A stretch of 64,000 nucleotides of DNA from Linyphia triangularis (lineage: Eukaryota > Arthropoda > Arachnida > Araneae > Linyphiidae). The notes beneath the pieces were generated by a model. That model saw nothing but the letters and a program-made list of their open reading frames with translations, ran no database searches and was not told the DNA's origin. The stretch spans positions 90,445,305 to 90,509,304 of the forward strand of contig OZ021725.1 of the NCBI GenBank assembly GCA_963978545.1, read 5' to 3'. The position numbers and the translations under genes were made by a program. The number at the start of each line of letters is the position of its first letter. The first letter of the stretch is position 1. Below, piece after piece: positions 37,161 through 48,631 of this stretch.

Positions 37161-39029
37161 TGTTTATTTTTTGCTTTTCATCCTCTTCTGTGCTCCTCGG
37201 TTATCTACGATCACGTGATTGCAAGCGACCACTGGTGACCAGCTATGCTTTCTTTTTTTATATATATATTTATCCTTCCCTATCCCCCTACTGGGTTTAT
37301 ACTTGGAAGCAGCGCCAAGGGAGAAAAAATATCAAATAAAGTACTGTATGGAATGAACTTTTATTATCTGAAGAACATATCTAGTATGATGACAATACCG
37401 AGAATTAATAAATATGTTTGTTATCCCGAAGTACAACGAAATGTCACAATTATATTTATTAATTCTAAATATTGTTAATGAGGAACTTTCACGTTTTTTG
37501 GTTTTATTTTTAATTAAAAGTAGAGAAAAAGTCATGAAAAACAATACCATTCTTTCAAAAATTTGATCTCGGATAGATAGTTAAAAAAATATTTAGTTTT
37601 TCACTTTGCGATTTGGCGGGGAAAAGGCCACTTTTGCGTGAAACATCAACGCGCAGATAATGAACCAGTCTAAAACCTGTTTTAGACGAGGAATGAGTGA
37701 GGTTTCTCTTTCTTTTTGCGACTTTATCTCTGCGTAACCACGTCACGGTTTTTTTTATGCGTTTTTGGTCACGTGACTTTTGTTTTGATTTTGGTTAATT
37801 TCAAACTCGATTTTTGATTAATTCAAAGCATAAAGATAAAAAATAATTGCACTGCTCAAATATATTCGTTGGATAACACTAAAAAATACAAAAAAAAATA
37901 TTCATTTTCCTCACTTGTGCAAGTTCCTCATAAAGTTGAAGTTTATACAATGGAAGTTCAGACAAGTATAACAGATGAAACATCAATTCAAGTAAATTGT
38001 ACAAAAAATACAAAAATTGTAATAAATAGCTGATAAAGAATATCGCAGCTTATTTTATGACTTGTTACAAACAAAAGATTGATATATTATGGATACAATT
38101 TATTTTTTCTAATAAGTTCTTCTGGTGGAGACATTTAATATGTATTAAGCGCAATTATTTCAGTTATGACATTCAAATAGGAAATATAATTTGCACTCAT
38201 AATTGATACTGAATGTATATCTTTAAATAAACATCAATACTATTTAACTAAGCACAAGACTGCCTGGTACATGCAGGGTAAGTGGAATAAAAATACTAAG
38301 AAAATTTAAATTTATTGATTAGAAAAGAAATACGTTATTAATATACTTCGACAAAAAGACTATCTATAAACATTCTCATAAAAATTCTTAATTATTTGTT
38401 CAGCTCTTTCTAGATTCAAGTATTAGAAAGTAAACTACCTTTGAAATTTTAAAACTTATTTTTTCCACAATGACTTCTCCTTGCTTATTCAAAGAAAAAA
38501 CTTATTTAGTAACTGAGATTACAATTATATCATCCTAAATACAGGGGATAACTTGCCTCCAACCTTTTTCTACAAGTTTGTTATTTTTTAAACAGAAACT
38601 AATTTTAAAATAAAGAATCAGAAATTTATCAAAATTTTTTAAGAATTAAAATAATTAGATAATATAAAACGGTAACTAACAACCTTTTTATTGTTATTTT
38701 TCAACAACAGAACATTAAATAAAACATATCCAGGACAAATGCTCTTTTAAAAAAAAAAAATAATGTAAGAAGAAACTAGGTAAAATCTAAAAAATCTTAT
38801 TTTGGATAATTTCAATTATACAATTAAATTTCATGAAAAACTAAATGGATTCTATTTTGTATAATTTATACAAAGATTTTCTGAAATATTCTATTTATCT
38901 TATGAATTGAATCACTTCTTTAGACCCCAAATTAGTGTTTTCACTTAAAATAAATTTTCATTAACTCTAAATGAATTCATTTGGAATTAATCAATTGTAA
39001 GAAAACATCAATTTTTAAACATAAATCCC
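37161..39029. other. AT-rich non-coding stretch
   Basis: Moderate-GC to about 37330 and again at 37600-37790, where GTCACGTGACTTT gives an E-box palindrome. Otherwise AT-rich with no recognised structure. Confidence 0.45.
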
Positions 39030-39590
39030 TCATTAATTCAAACATGTTTTATTAATACCAAGTTTTGTATATTCTCCTTTGACTTGAAGTAGGTGCCCTA
39101 ACTTGAATACGAGATTCTAATTGGAGTTTTCTTCTTTCAATATCGATTTAATTTATAATATCCATTCATAAAAATGTAATCGGTAAAATGTATAAAAATG
39201 TTTATTAATTCAAATGTACTTCATTTAATCCAGGTTTTATATATTTTCCTGTTACTTGACGCAAGAATCCTAATTTTAGTACATATTTAGCTAAATGGGG
39301 GTTCTTTATTCAGTACCTATTTTATTTGTAATAAATACCATTTCATAAAAATTACCTTATTCATTCAAATGCATTCCATTAATTCCAGGTTTTACATACT
39401 TCCCTGTTATTTGACGTAGGAATCTTAACTTCAGTTCCGAGACGTTTTCCCTCATCCGATATTGATTTTATTTGTAATCAGCACCATAATATAAAAATGC
39501 CCTTATTACTTCAAATGTGTTCAATTAATTCCAGGTTTTGCATAATTATCGGTTGACATAGGCACCTTAACTTCAGAGCGAATATATTTG
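39030..39590 (+). repeat. diverged ~150-170-bp tandem array, about four copies
   Basis: A motif ATTAATTCAAATG...TTAATCCAGGTTTT...CCTGTTACTTGACG...CCTAA recurs at about 39032, 39203, 39358 and 39504 (spacings 171, 155 and 146). Later parts of each unit also align (TATCGATTTTATTTGTAAT and ATAAAAATG words). A fainter copy may start near 38950. The copies are old and diverged. Confidence 0.82.
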
Positions 39591-40480
39591 TCTTTGTCTC
39601 TCAATTCATTTTAAAAGAAACCCCCACCCATCCCTCTTCACCTATCTCCTACCCGAAACCCAAATTCCACCATGATAGCAATACGCACGCAGCATCCGAA
39701 AGCAATTTCAGTACCTCATTCGAGATTCACAGAATTCCTGGTACTTAATCAGTTTTAAATTGCAACAACACGTCTCTAAACGATATTGGTGCTCTGTGAG
39801 TCCTCACGGCCCTTCAAACCCCCTATGTAACAAAAACAGATGTAACCAGAGCAACACCCCAAAGGCATGCTATGCATTTTATTTAAGTTAAAGTGAAATG
39901 AAGAGATGGGAATGTATATGTTCCCCCTACCAATGAAAAAAAAAACTCCATTTTGTATTCTTTCTATGAGAAAGGTTTATGTTTGATGTTGGAATTCATC
40001 TTGGTTGTCTTTTCTTCATTGATCCAAGACAAAATATTTGGGATGTGATCGTCAACAGAATACTTGCGAAATTTCGGGTGAGTAATAATCTCTTTTTCAT
40101 TCGTATTTTAGCTCCTCTTTTTTGGAATGGATGTGGTCGATGTGTTTTTTCATTGTGTGCGTACATTTAGGCGGCAAAGAGGGTTGCGGGATTAAAATTG
40201 AGATTGCTGTTTCAAGATTGCAAAGTATATGGAGACCAAAGGTAGGAGTAAAATGGTGTAAGTCACTTAGACGTGTTTTGGAGGAAACACAGTTTAAAGG
40301 TTTGAAAACATTTAAAAGCTTTAATTCATTTAGTCTATTTTATGTATTATCTCTCGAGCTATATTTTCCCCCCGTAACGACATACCATAAGTTGGTAAAA
40401 TCCATTTAACAACAGATAGTAGCACTCTTGGGTCTATTTTCGCAAAAGTGGACTTAAACCGTTCTTCCCTTAGACTTAGA
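39591..40480. other. unique moderate-GC stretch
   Basis: Raised GC at 39610-39870 and 39970-40280. Overlapping frames at 39979-40170 and 40122-40409 show no known domain. No gene is called. Confidence 0.35.
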
Positions 40481-40579
40481 TATAAATTTGACTTGGTACG
40501 AACCTATGCAATATTTTACCAGTTCAACTGAATTAATTGGTAAAATAATGCATAGGTTGGTGCCATGTCAAATTTTATA
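40481..40579. ncRNA. ~100-nt hairpin, miRNA-precursor-like or tiny MITE
   Basis: Arms 40484-40524 and 40535-40575 pair over 41 positions: 36 Watson-Crick, 2 G-U when read as + strand RNA, and 3 isolated same-base mismatches. The loop is about 10 nt. Pairing extends outward through TATAAATTTGAC with one bulged base. Size, arm length and sparse single mismatches fit a microRNA precursor, but a palindromic MITE remnant would look the same. No target duplication was seen and expression is unknown. Confidence 0.4.
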
Positions 40580-41770
40580 AGCCGATTGACACAAAATCTG
40601 GTTTATAGTATCGGTATTATACATGTAAAGTACAAAGGTTACAAAAACGAAAAGAACACAAACAAGACTAAAATAAAAATTGTACCACAATGGTACACCT
40701 TTCTTTACTGATTCTAGGTCCGGACGTCTAGTTTCGTTATGATCTGGAAAGACCGGAGTATGGGTGAGATAACGTTGAGTGCAGCCTAAAGCTTGTCTTT
40801 CTTCAGAAAAATGTAAGGGAGTTTCTTCAGAACACTTGAATGAGATAATCCACTTGTCCGGTAAAAAATTATGTCCAGATTATCTAAAATCTGTTAAATT
40901 TTGTTTATTTTAGAGACGCCCATCATATCCTTGATTATTTTGTTTTGGTCCTTTTGCAACAATGAATTGGTACGTTTCAAAATCAAACGCAGAGCGCTAA
41001 TTTGTCAACTTTATAAGTAGATATTTAACCAAGTCAAAATCTTTGGGCATCCCTTTATATTAAAAAAAAATAATCTGAATCATAAATAGGAAAATATGCT
41101 GTTAGTACAAGGGTTTACGATATCTAAAACAGCTAAAATAATTCAATCCACAAGGTATGTCTTTCCAAAAGAAACCCCCCCCCCCCCATTCAAGATTTAA
41201 AAACAAAAGAAAGCTCTGCACTTGTTGAATTACTAAACTTCAATAAATATTTTTGAGAAGAGGGTTTTCTTTATCACTTATCGTTCATAGCAATCATATT
41301 TGCTATCAAAACTGATTGAAATGTTAAACTGGAAATCAATAATATTGTAGTTGTAGTTAGCACATTCTAAAAAGTTCTTGCATTACAGAATCTAAAAGAA
41401 AGAGCCCGTTTGACTGCTAAAGAGTAAAAGAGAGAAATAAGGGTAGTGAACCTTAATGTTCTCAGTGTTGTGACAGCAAACCCAATAAATTATCTTTAAA
41501 AGTGAAAGATGTTGGATTCAAATGAAAACAAAAGACCCGCCTTCGATTAAATATCTACCGAAGAAGGACATTTCTCCAGCGCGGACCATCAATTCCAGCC
41601 AGTAAATAAATCCATCAAACTGCAGCACAAAACGTAAAATGACCTGGAGAGAGAGAAGGGAAAACTTAAATCAAATAATTAATGGCGCAGAAAAAACATT
41701 GGAGTTAAGAATCATTAGTTAACCTTAATAATGAGTAAAAATCAAGCGGTTCCCAGTATGGAGTATTAAA
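40580..41770. other. mixed non-coding stretch
   Basis: No gene is recognised. C13 at 41175-41187. Moderate-GC unique sequence at 41380-41700. Confidence 0.4.
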
Positions 41771-42500
41771 AAAAAAAGAGAGAAATACATTTTTTATGAT
41801 CTTCTGACGATATTTTTGGCAGTCGCGTAATGGGTTTTCTATGTCTACGCGTCACTGTTATAAGATAAATGAACCTGCAGTGTCATTATTACGGAAAGCG
41901 TAACTTGATGCATTGGGACCTCGTTCAATGAAACATAAGGCGCCAAGAAGGAGGTTATTACTATCCGTTACAATTACACATTCTGCCCGTCTCTTCTCAT
42001 AAAACAAATATGTATCATCACATTCCAGGGGAAAAAACTAAATTTTAGTCCTCAAATGCCCAATGGGATCGTTACTCTTAATACGTAACGTCTACGAAAG
42101 AGCGTGAATGTATTAATTGTTAAAAATACGAGGTGATAAATAACAGGGATTTCCCATTAAGATTTTTTTTTCTCTTGAAAATAACCCCAGTGTCGAGGAA
42201 AGTATAATCACAGAATGGATGAGAAAGGATAGACGGTTTTGTTTAAAAATTAGCTCTCATACGCTGAATCAATGATCACAAAAACAACGGAGGAGCAACG
42301 CGTTGATCATTGATTCCTTTTTTGTACCTCCCCCTTCATTTTTTCCTGAATTCATCTATCCCCCTCTTCGATGAGCCTTTTCCCCCCGGATAACATAAAT
42401 CATTATATCTGTAATACTTTGTTGTTCTTCTACGAGAGATATTTGTTTTAGGAATGGAGTTGCAGCGCCATCTTGTGACTAGAGATGTCAACTGAGGGAT
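41771..42500. promoter_or_regulatory. unique island, candidate regulatory
   Basis: Continuous CpG-containing unique sequence. Includes TCGCGTAATGG near 41824 and an A-rich/TTTTATGATC segment. Its right end carries the CTCF-like site described separately. No coding frame beyond short ones. Confidence 0.28.
42465..42478 (-). promoter_or_regulatory. CTCF-like site
   Basis: GCGCCATCTTGTGA matches 12 of 14 positions of the reverse-complement animal CTCF core SYGCCMYCTRSTGG. It would be an insulator or loop-anchor candidate. A YY1-like CGCCATCTT overlaps it, so YY1 is the alternative. Confidence 0.35.
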
Positions 42501-42636
42501 GGACGAATGGTTTCGGTTTGTGGAATTGAATGCCATTAATTTAAAAAAAAAAATCATAATGTAGTTTACTAACTTATATAAAATATAGTAAAAGGAAATC
42601 TTATCAATCAATCAAGGCTTTGCTAATCGAAACAGG

Positions 42637-42678
42637 TTTTTTTTTTTTTTTTTTCCTTTTTTTTTTTTTTCTCTTTTT
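42637..42678. repeat. 42-nt pure pyrimidine tract
   Basis: Only T and C for 42 nt, mostly T. Could be a microsatellite expansion or a polypyrimidine tract. Confidence 0.9.
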
Positions 42679-42679
42679 A

Positions 42680-44100
42680 AAAGAATGCCGTTTTTAACTT
42701 TACGTGTTCGTTTCAGATGTAGCAAATCCAAACCCGTAAAGGAGAAAAAGAGAGAGCAAAAGAAGTACAACAATCACTCTTTGAACAAAGCCAAAATAAC
42801 AAAGAAAGCCTATTTTAAATTTTTGGATTACAGATTAACCTATATATATATATTGAACATATATGTTCAAATTTTAGTTTAATTACGTCTATTAAAATTT
42901 TAGTTTAACTACGTATTTTTATATTTTTTGATAAAGTACTTGAACTTTTGGGACAAATTTCCCCGAAATTTATAAAATACCACATTTTTATTGATTATTC
43001 AGTAATGTACCTTACGAAATAGAATATTATTTCACATTTAATTTATTTTATTGAATGTAAAGGGACTTTATTATTTTTTTATTTAATTTTAATTATTTTT
43101 AATTTGTACTTATATTTTTATGTATACCACATGTGCCAAAACTTTTGAGAAAGATTGCATGACACGCTGAATGTCTTTCCTTTTCATTATTGATTAAATT
43201 TAATTATCCCCATTTTATTCAAATTAGTTTAATTTTTCGTATTAACAATCATTCTGATAGCGAGATAACAAGAAATAACTGTTTAATGAATTGACTGTTA
43301 GACTGATATGTCTATTTTTGTGTTTTAAGAAATTTAGCATAATAAATAAAAGTATCCTGAATCGTAAACTTTCTTTTAAAGCAAGAAATCCCATTATCAC
43401 CATTTCGGTAACAAAATGCCAGGGAGAAAAAAACAAGAAAAAAACAAGAAAAAAAAAAAAAAAACACTAAATGCGAAAGTATTTCAAATTTCAATCTCGA
43501 TATTTTCAACTGCCTCAATATAAAATTCTAAATCTAAAAAAAAAATTGGCATGCTAAAATTCTAAAATAAACTTGCCCACCTATGCCATTGGGAAATCTA
43601 TTTATAAATGCAGTACCTAAATTTTAAATCTGTCATTTTATTTTTCAAATCAATTCCTTCAACTTAGCTCTTTTTAAGAAATAATACCTTTATATAAATC
43701 TCTGTACTTATATTATGTCGATTTGTCTTTAATAAATATTGATTCTTTGGATTCCTAACATTCATTCATTAAGCTAAATGGCAAACGGTCAATGCAATAA
43801 TTTTGTTGTCTGGTTACTCGTAATATAAGTCAAAAGCAAATTTTTATGCATCGAATAATCTTTAGAATGGGTCTATATGGTATGCATAAAAACCTAATAA
43901 ACGAATTTTACAGCAAATAAGTTTGAATAGAATAAAAAAAGTTAAAAATAAGACGCACAATCAGCAATATTGAAAACAATGAGAAGAATAGCTTTTTGGT
44001 TATACTGAAAAGTCAACGTTTAATCAGGAATTACTTCAAAGCAGCAAAGTCACCCAAATCAACATTCTGCAGCATGCGCAGCACAAATGACTGAACTCTC
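42680..44100. other. AT-rich non-coding stretch
   Basis: No gene is recognised. An A-run sits at 43448-43463. Confidence 0.5.
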
Positions 44101-44720
44101 ATAATAGAAGTGTTTTAATTTCTTTTGTTACCGTTTTTTCCCTTTGTCGCAGAACAAACACGAAACTAATAGAAACGAGCACAGAAATCCATTTAAATGC
44201 CGAATGGAAGCGGCGAGATTAACTGAAGCAACAAAAAAAAACAAGAACAAAGAACGGTCTTCGAATTACCGTCGTTCTGAGATATGCAAACGATGTTCCA
44301 CGGAAGAACAAAAGGAAAGCCAATTGCTACAAAAGGCGGGAACGAATGGGGGGAAAGGAACACGATTGAACAAAGGACAGGACTTGTACAGGGTTCTAAT
44401 TAAGAGCGGGTTCATTGTAAACCCGAATCATTCTTCATGTTACATTCCATATAGACTTATAGCACGAACTATGTTTAATTATCGTCTGACTCCACCCCCA
44501 CAACTATTCTAAAATGAAATTCGAGGGGTGCTCTGGAACAAAAGAAGGGACAGGGGGAAAAAAAAGAAACTAATTGTACGATTTCGGTACCCGGTTTGAA
44601 AAAGCTTTTGTTTCATAATGACGCGAAAAGGTAATTTTTTTTATTATTGTTCTGTTCCAAAACAATAGCTGTTCGCGGGCGACACATTGTTGCCAGATTT
44701 AGCGACCGAATTATCCCGTA
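44101..44720. other. moderate-GC unique stretch
   Basis: A 122-codon frame (44144-44512) covers most of it but includes an AAAAAAAA tract and no recognisable domain. GCGGGTT...AACCCG (about 44407-44424) forms a 6-bp hairpin. Not called as a gene. Confidence 0.3.
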
Positions 44721-44806
44721 AAATACCTACAAAAGTATTTTTTTAATATTGAGTTCCAACCACAAAAGATTGGTGAAACAATACATATTGAGAATATTAT
44801 TTCAGG

Positions 44807-44823
44807 CAGTGGCGTTTTCAAGG
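44807..44823 (+). mobile_element. solo hAT-like terminus
   Basis: CAGTGGCGTTTTCAAGG resembles CAGTGGCG-type hAT ends. No inverse partner was found downstream within about 1 kb, so it is a fragment at most. Confidence 0.3.
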
Positions 44824-45288
44824 TAATTAAAAAGAAGGGGCAATGCATTGTTCTTTTTATAATAAAAGAGCATTTACTATTCAATATAAATTTTGATATG
44901 TAATTAAAAACTGTATGAAAGCACTCGTTAAAGAATGAATTTTAAGAAATGTCACAATTTATATAAGAAACACTGTAATTTAAATTTCATTTTAATCTAC
45001 AAATAAAATAGTTATGTTTTTTTGCCATTTATTAATGATTCTAATCATCAATCACAAGTTTTTCAACTATAAAAGTAAAACATTATAAATGAAATTAATG
45101 CATTTCTAAGTCACAGACAACGACTCTCTAATTTCCAACGTTAGCTCGACAATGCATGTTCGTGGTTGGATTGAAAATTCAATTGATTTTTAAATCTATT
45201 TTCCAATTGATCACCCGCTGCCAGACTATAAAACCCTTATCCAAATAATATTATGCGTAAAATCCTTTAATAAATAGGCAAATGACTG

Positions 45289-45338
45289 TCTTTTTTTTTT
45301 TTTCTTCTTTTTTTTTTTCTTTTTCTTTTTCTTTTCCT
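45289..45338. repeat. 50-nt pure pyrimidine tract
   Basis: Only T and C for 50 nt, with regular CTTTTT units near its 3' end. Confidence 0.92.
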
Positions 45339-45746
45339 ACTAATGAATTACTGGTCATACAGGTATTATAGAATATTACATTTTTATGTTGTAAGTTTAT
45401 GGTTTTCATAAAAAATATTCAATATGGTGTCTACCAAATTCCAATATTTTAAAAATGAATTCAATACATTTTTACATAACTATGAAACGGGATAAACAAA
45501 AATTATTTAGAATAGTAAATTATGCAAACAAATTGAAAAGTTAAAACTTGTAAAGAGGCAAGCAAAATAGACATTATATGCAACTTCATTTAAATAATTT
45601 AACAGGTTTTTTGTGTTTATCAACTTTTATTGTTTTAGATGGATCAACACAAAACAAGTGATATTATACGTTTTCTACTTTTCCGAATTCAATACGCAAA
45701 TCATAAATGATAAAAACAAAACATTTTATCTCTATTGTAAATACAT

Positions 45747-46395
45747 TAGAGGTCGGCGATATATCGATACGACGATATTTTTTAAAAAATATTGTTAATA
45801 AAAATATCGATACAAGTCAACGATATCGATATTTTCAAACATTTTTAGTTTTTTTATAATCGTTTTGTAGTTCCATGTGTTTTTTCGATTTTCTTTATTC
45901 CCTTTTCAAAAACTTCAAAACGAAAGTTTGGACTTGGCTGAGAGACAGTTAAAATGGCACCCTAACGATAAGAAAACATAATGTACTGGGAAGATAAGAT
46001 CATTTATTAGTAGTCATTAACATATCGCCGTTTATGTTGTCAACGTGTGCCTGGAATGTGCATCTAATTTTAAATATTAAAAATATCTCTATTAACAAAA
46101 TATACGGTAAACTACTTTTCAAAATTTCTTATTTAAAAATAAATGTGAATTTATGCATTGACATCCAAATGCATTTTATTTATTCTAATTGATGATATAA
46201 TTTATTTATTCAAACAATTTTGGCTTGAATTCATGAAAAGTAGAAATTTGCCCCGAAAAACTTCATTTCTGGCAAAATTGAAACTCAAATTAAAAAAAAA
46301 AAATCATATATCTATGTATCGATATTTTATCTATGTTTTTTTCTATGCAACGATATAGTATCGATATTTATTTTGATCGATATTTCCGACCTCTA
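45747..46395. mobile_element. 649-bp hAT-type MITE with CGATA-rich ends
   Basis: Left end TAGAGGTCGGCGATATATCG, right end read on the minus strand TAGAGGTCGGAAATATCGAT. The first 10 bases match exactly and the CGATA words continue. The flanking octamers AAATACAT and CTTTACAT share the last five bases, consistent with a decayed 8-bp target duplication. At least eight ATCGATA/CGATA words cluster in the two subterminal zones (45755-45835 and 46316-46384). The interior is AT-rich with no transposase frame. Confidence 0.72.
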
Positions 46396-48378
46396 CTTTA
46401 CATGAATGAAATAAATTTAGATTGGATCATTATCCAAAGAAACACACAACACAACCAAGTACCTTCGGAAACTTTAGTGTAAAATTAAATCATGTGTTCA
46501 ACTGTGTTTGAAATTGAAAAACGCTTAATACGAATTACTTTGTGTTGAGGTCTTCTTATACACGATATCTCTTTTTAAACAATTACCTACGCCAAGTAAT
46601 GTAAACAATTACCTACGCCAAGTAATGTAAATGTAAAATTATTAAACCAAACCATCGATAGATTCATCACAGAAAACTAGAAAAATAAAAGAAGTTACGA
46701 AAAAGAAAATGAAATTTAATTGAAAAGCATGGTTAACATGAAATTGTAAGTCTTAATCAAGTTGCTAATTTGAGACAGTAATTCAATAAATAATAATTTG
46801 CAATTAATAAGTTTTGTATAGGTACAACTGAAACTATGGAAACATATACAAAAAAATATATATATTTAAAAAAAAATATTTCTTACATTCTTAAATAACT
46901 GTTTTAGTGACAATAATTATATGATAGACATTCAAAACTTTATTAGATTGCCTTTGTCGCATCTTTCTCGGTGAGATTAAACCGTTAAAATTTAGCCTTA
47001 AAAGTGCCCTGTTACCACCTGGTTGCAAAATTTTTATCTTAAGTATATATAATTTTCTAATGATGTAAGCAGTATATATACCAAATTTCAGCGATATGTG
47101 TTAACTAGAAAATCACCAAGGCTACAAATTGCGAAAGCTTTTGGCCAACTTGTATTTTTTTCTTGGTATGATAATTTTCTAAGGAAACTCACTCCGGGAA
47201 GTGGATTTTCATGTAACAAATTGTATATTATGTGTTTAGACTATAAGTTAGTTTTCATGTGAACTGAAAAAATAGAAATAGTATCATATAGCAATCGTAT
47301 GATAAGCATTTTTCTAATACAAGAGTCTACGCTTGAATAACCCTTTAGCAGTTTTATGAATTGTATTTGGAGTAACCATGCTTTTAAGTTTAAGAACACA
47401 TACATAGTAAGAAAGGAGGAAAATAAAAAATAAAAAAATATTAGCATTAAAATATTTTATTACTGCGGTAAAAAAAAAAAAAAAAAAAGTAATTATTGAC
47501 ACATAATATTGTGATAACCACTTCTACCTACAATTAATTACAATGATTAAAAAGCTACTCTAAATGTAAGAAAGCAGCTGTTATTTTGACCGCTTTTTCT
47601 AACACTCACTGCATGGTCTTCAAACACTAAAATTTTATAAAGTCATTGCTGTACCCGTCACTGTGCGGCATATTAAGCAACTGTTTTTCAATCCATCACT
47701 TTCCCCAGTGTAATACAAAAGCAACACTTCCGTCATTCAAACATTTCTTAAGTACTTAACAAATCCAAATACTTTAGAATGAAAATGTTTTTAAAAGTGT
47801 GTTGTATTTTCATTAGAAAAGTATACCAATAGTAACGACCGTTACACTTCTTATTCGTTCAATCCGAATGCAACAATATTAATAAAAACAAAATAAAAAA
47901 ATAAAAAAAACTTTAACGATGCGTCTACGTTGGGAAAACAACTGTTTAGGCCTATTTAATAGATGAGTAAGCAAGTTCAAAAAAAAAAAAAAAAAAAAAA
48001 TTAAGTTGCACAATCAATTTTCGAAAGAAAGCCATTTTGGTTTGAATGATGAGTTCAGATTGGGAATATAATAAATGTAAATAAAAATAGCAAAAACCAA
48101 CTGCAGCATCAAAAACCATCAATGTTAATTCAGTTTAACTTCTCTCCTCTCTATAAGTCTCCAATGTCTCCCAATTGAACAATTTTAGGGATGGTTAGGC
48201 AATTTTTTTAATTTTAAAATCCCTATTCTGTATAAGAAATGTTTTCTTTTCTAATTTAAATGTTCTAAATTCAAATGCAGTTTTTATAATTTATCATCCT
48301 TATCATCTGTTCTGTTTCTTGTAGTGTATTAGCATAAACCTTTGAAATCATACAAATTGATAATTATAAACAACTGGT
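46396..48378. other. AT-rich non-coding stretch
   Basis: Contains the 26-bp duplication at 46576-46627, an A-run at 47471-47488 and A22 at 47979-48000. A slightly GC-richer patch with CAAAATTTTTATC and AAGCTTTTGGCCAA words lies at 46960-47200, perhaps a degraded mobile element. No gene is recognised. Confidence 0.5.
46576..46627. repeat. exact 26-bp tandem duplication
   Basis: Two adjacent identical 26-bp copies (46576-46601 and 46602-46627) sharing CAATTACCTACGCCAAGTAA. No mismatch, so recent. Confidence 0.95.
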
Positions 48379-48591
48379 TTAACCCTGGGGAACGCTCGCC
48401 CTGAGAGGTCTCCCTACTTACCGCTTTGCCGTCCCCCTTTTCGCTTGCCTTAGGAATAAAGATATGTTTGATACTTCCTCATTTCAAGTATTTTGGAATT
48501 GCTTAACCAAAAACGAATTGAAAAAACATTGTTTCCGCTGTAAAATACATGAAAAACCTCTTAGGTTGATTGCGCGTACCCAAGGGTTTAA
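48379..48591. mobile_element. ~213-bp piggyBac-like MITE with TTAA ends
   Basis: TTAA at 48379-48382 is followed by CCCTGGGGAACGCTCGCCC. The other end, read on the minus strand, is TTAA then ACCCTTGGGTACGCGC, with TTAA at 48588-48591. AAGAGG/GAGAGG words follow in both ends. TTAA duplication with CCCTNNG-type ends is the piggyBac signature. No transposase is present at this size. The terminal match is imperfect and one extra A sits at the right end. Confidence 0.55.
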
Positions 48592-48606
48592 AGCTAACAG
48601 TTAACC

Positions 48607-48631
48607 TTTTTTTTTTTTTTTTTTTTTTTTT
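48607..48631. repeat. T25 homopolymer
   Basis: Twenty-five T residues beginning 15 bp after the piggyBac-like element. Confidence 0.95.

Noticed and set aside
42930..43170. Possible Tc1/mariner ends (ACTTTTGGG and CCAAAACTTTTGAG words facing each other)
   Set aside because: The words do not form a consistent inverted repeat, and no TA duplication or transposase is seen.
44144..44512. 122-codon open frame
   Set aside because: Lysine/asparagine-rich around an A8 tract, with no domain or splice context.
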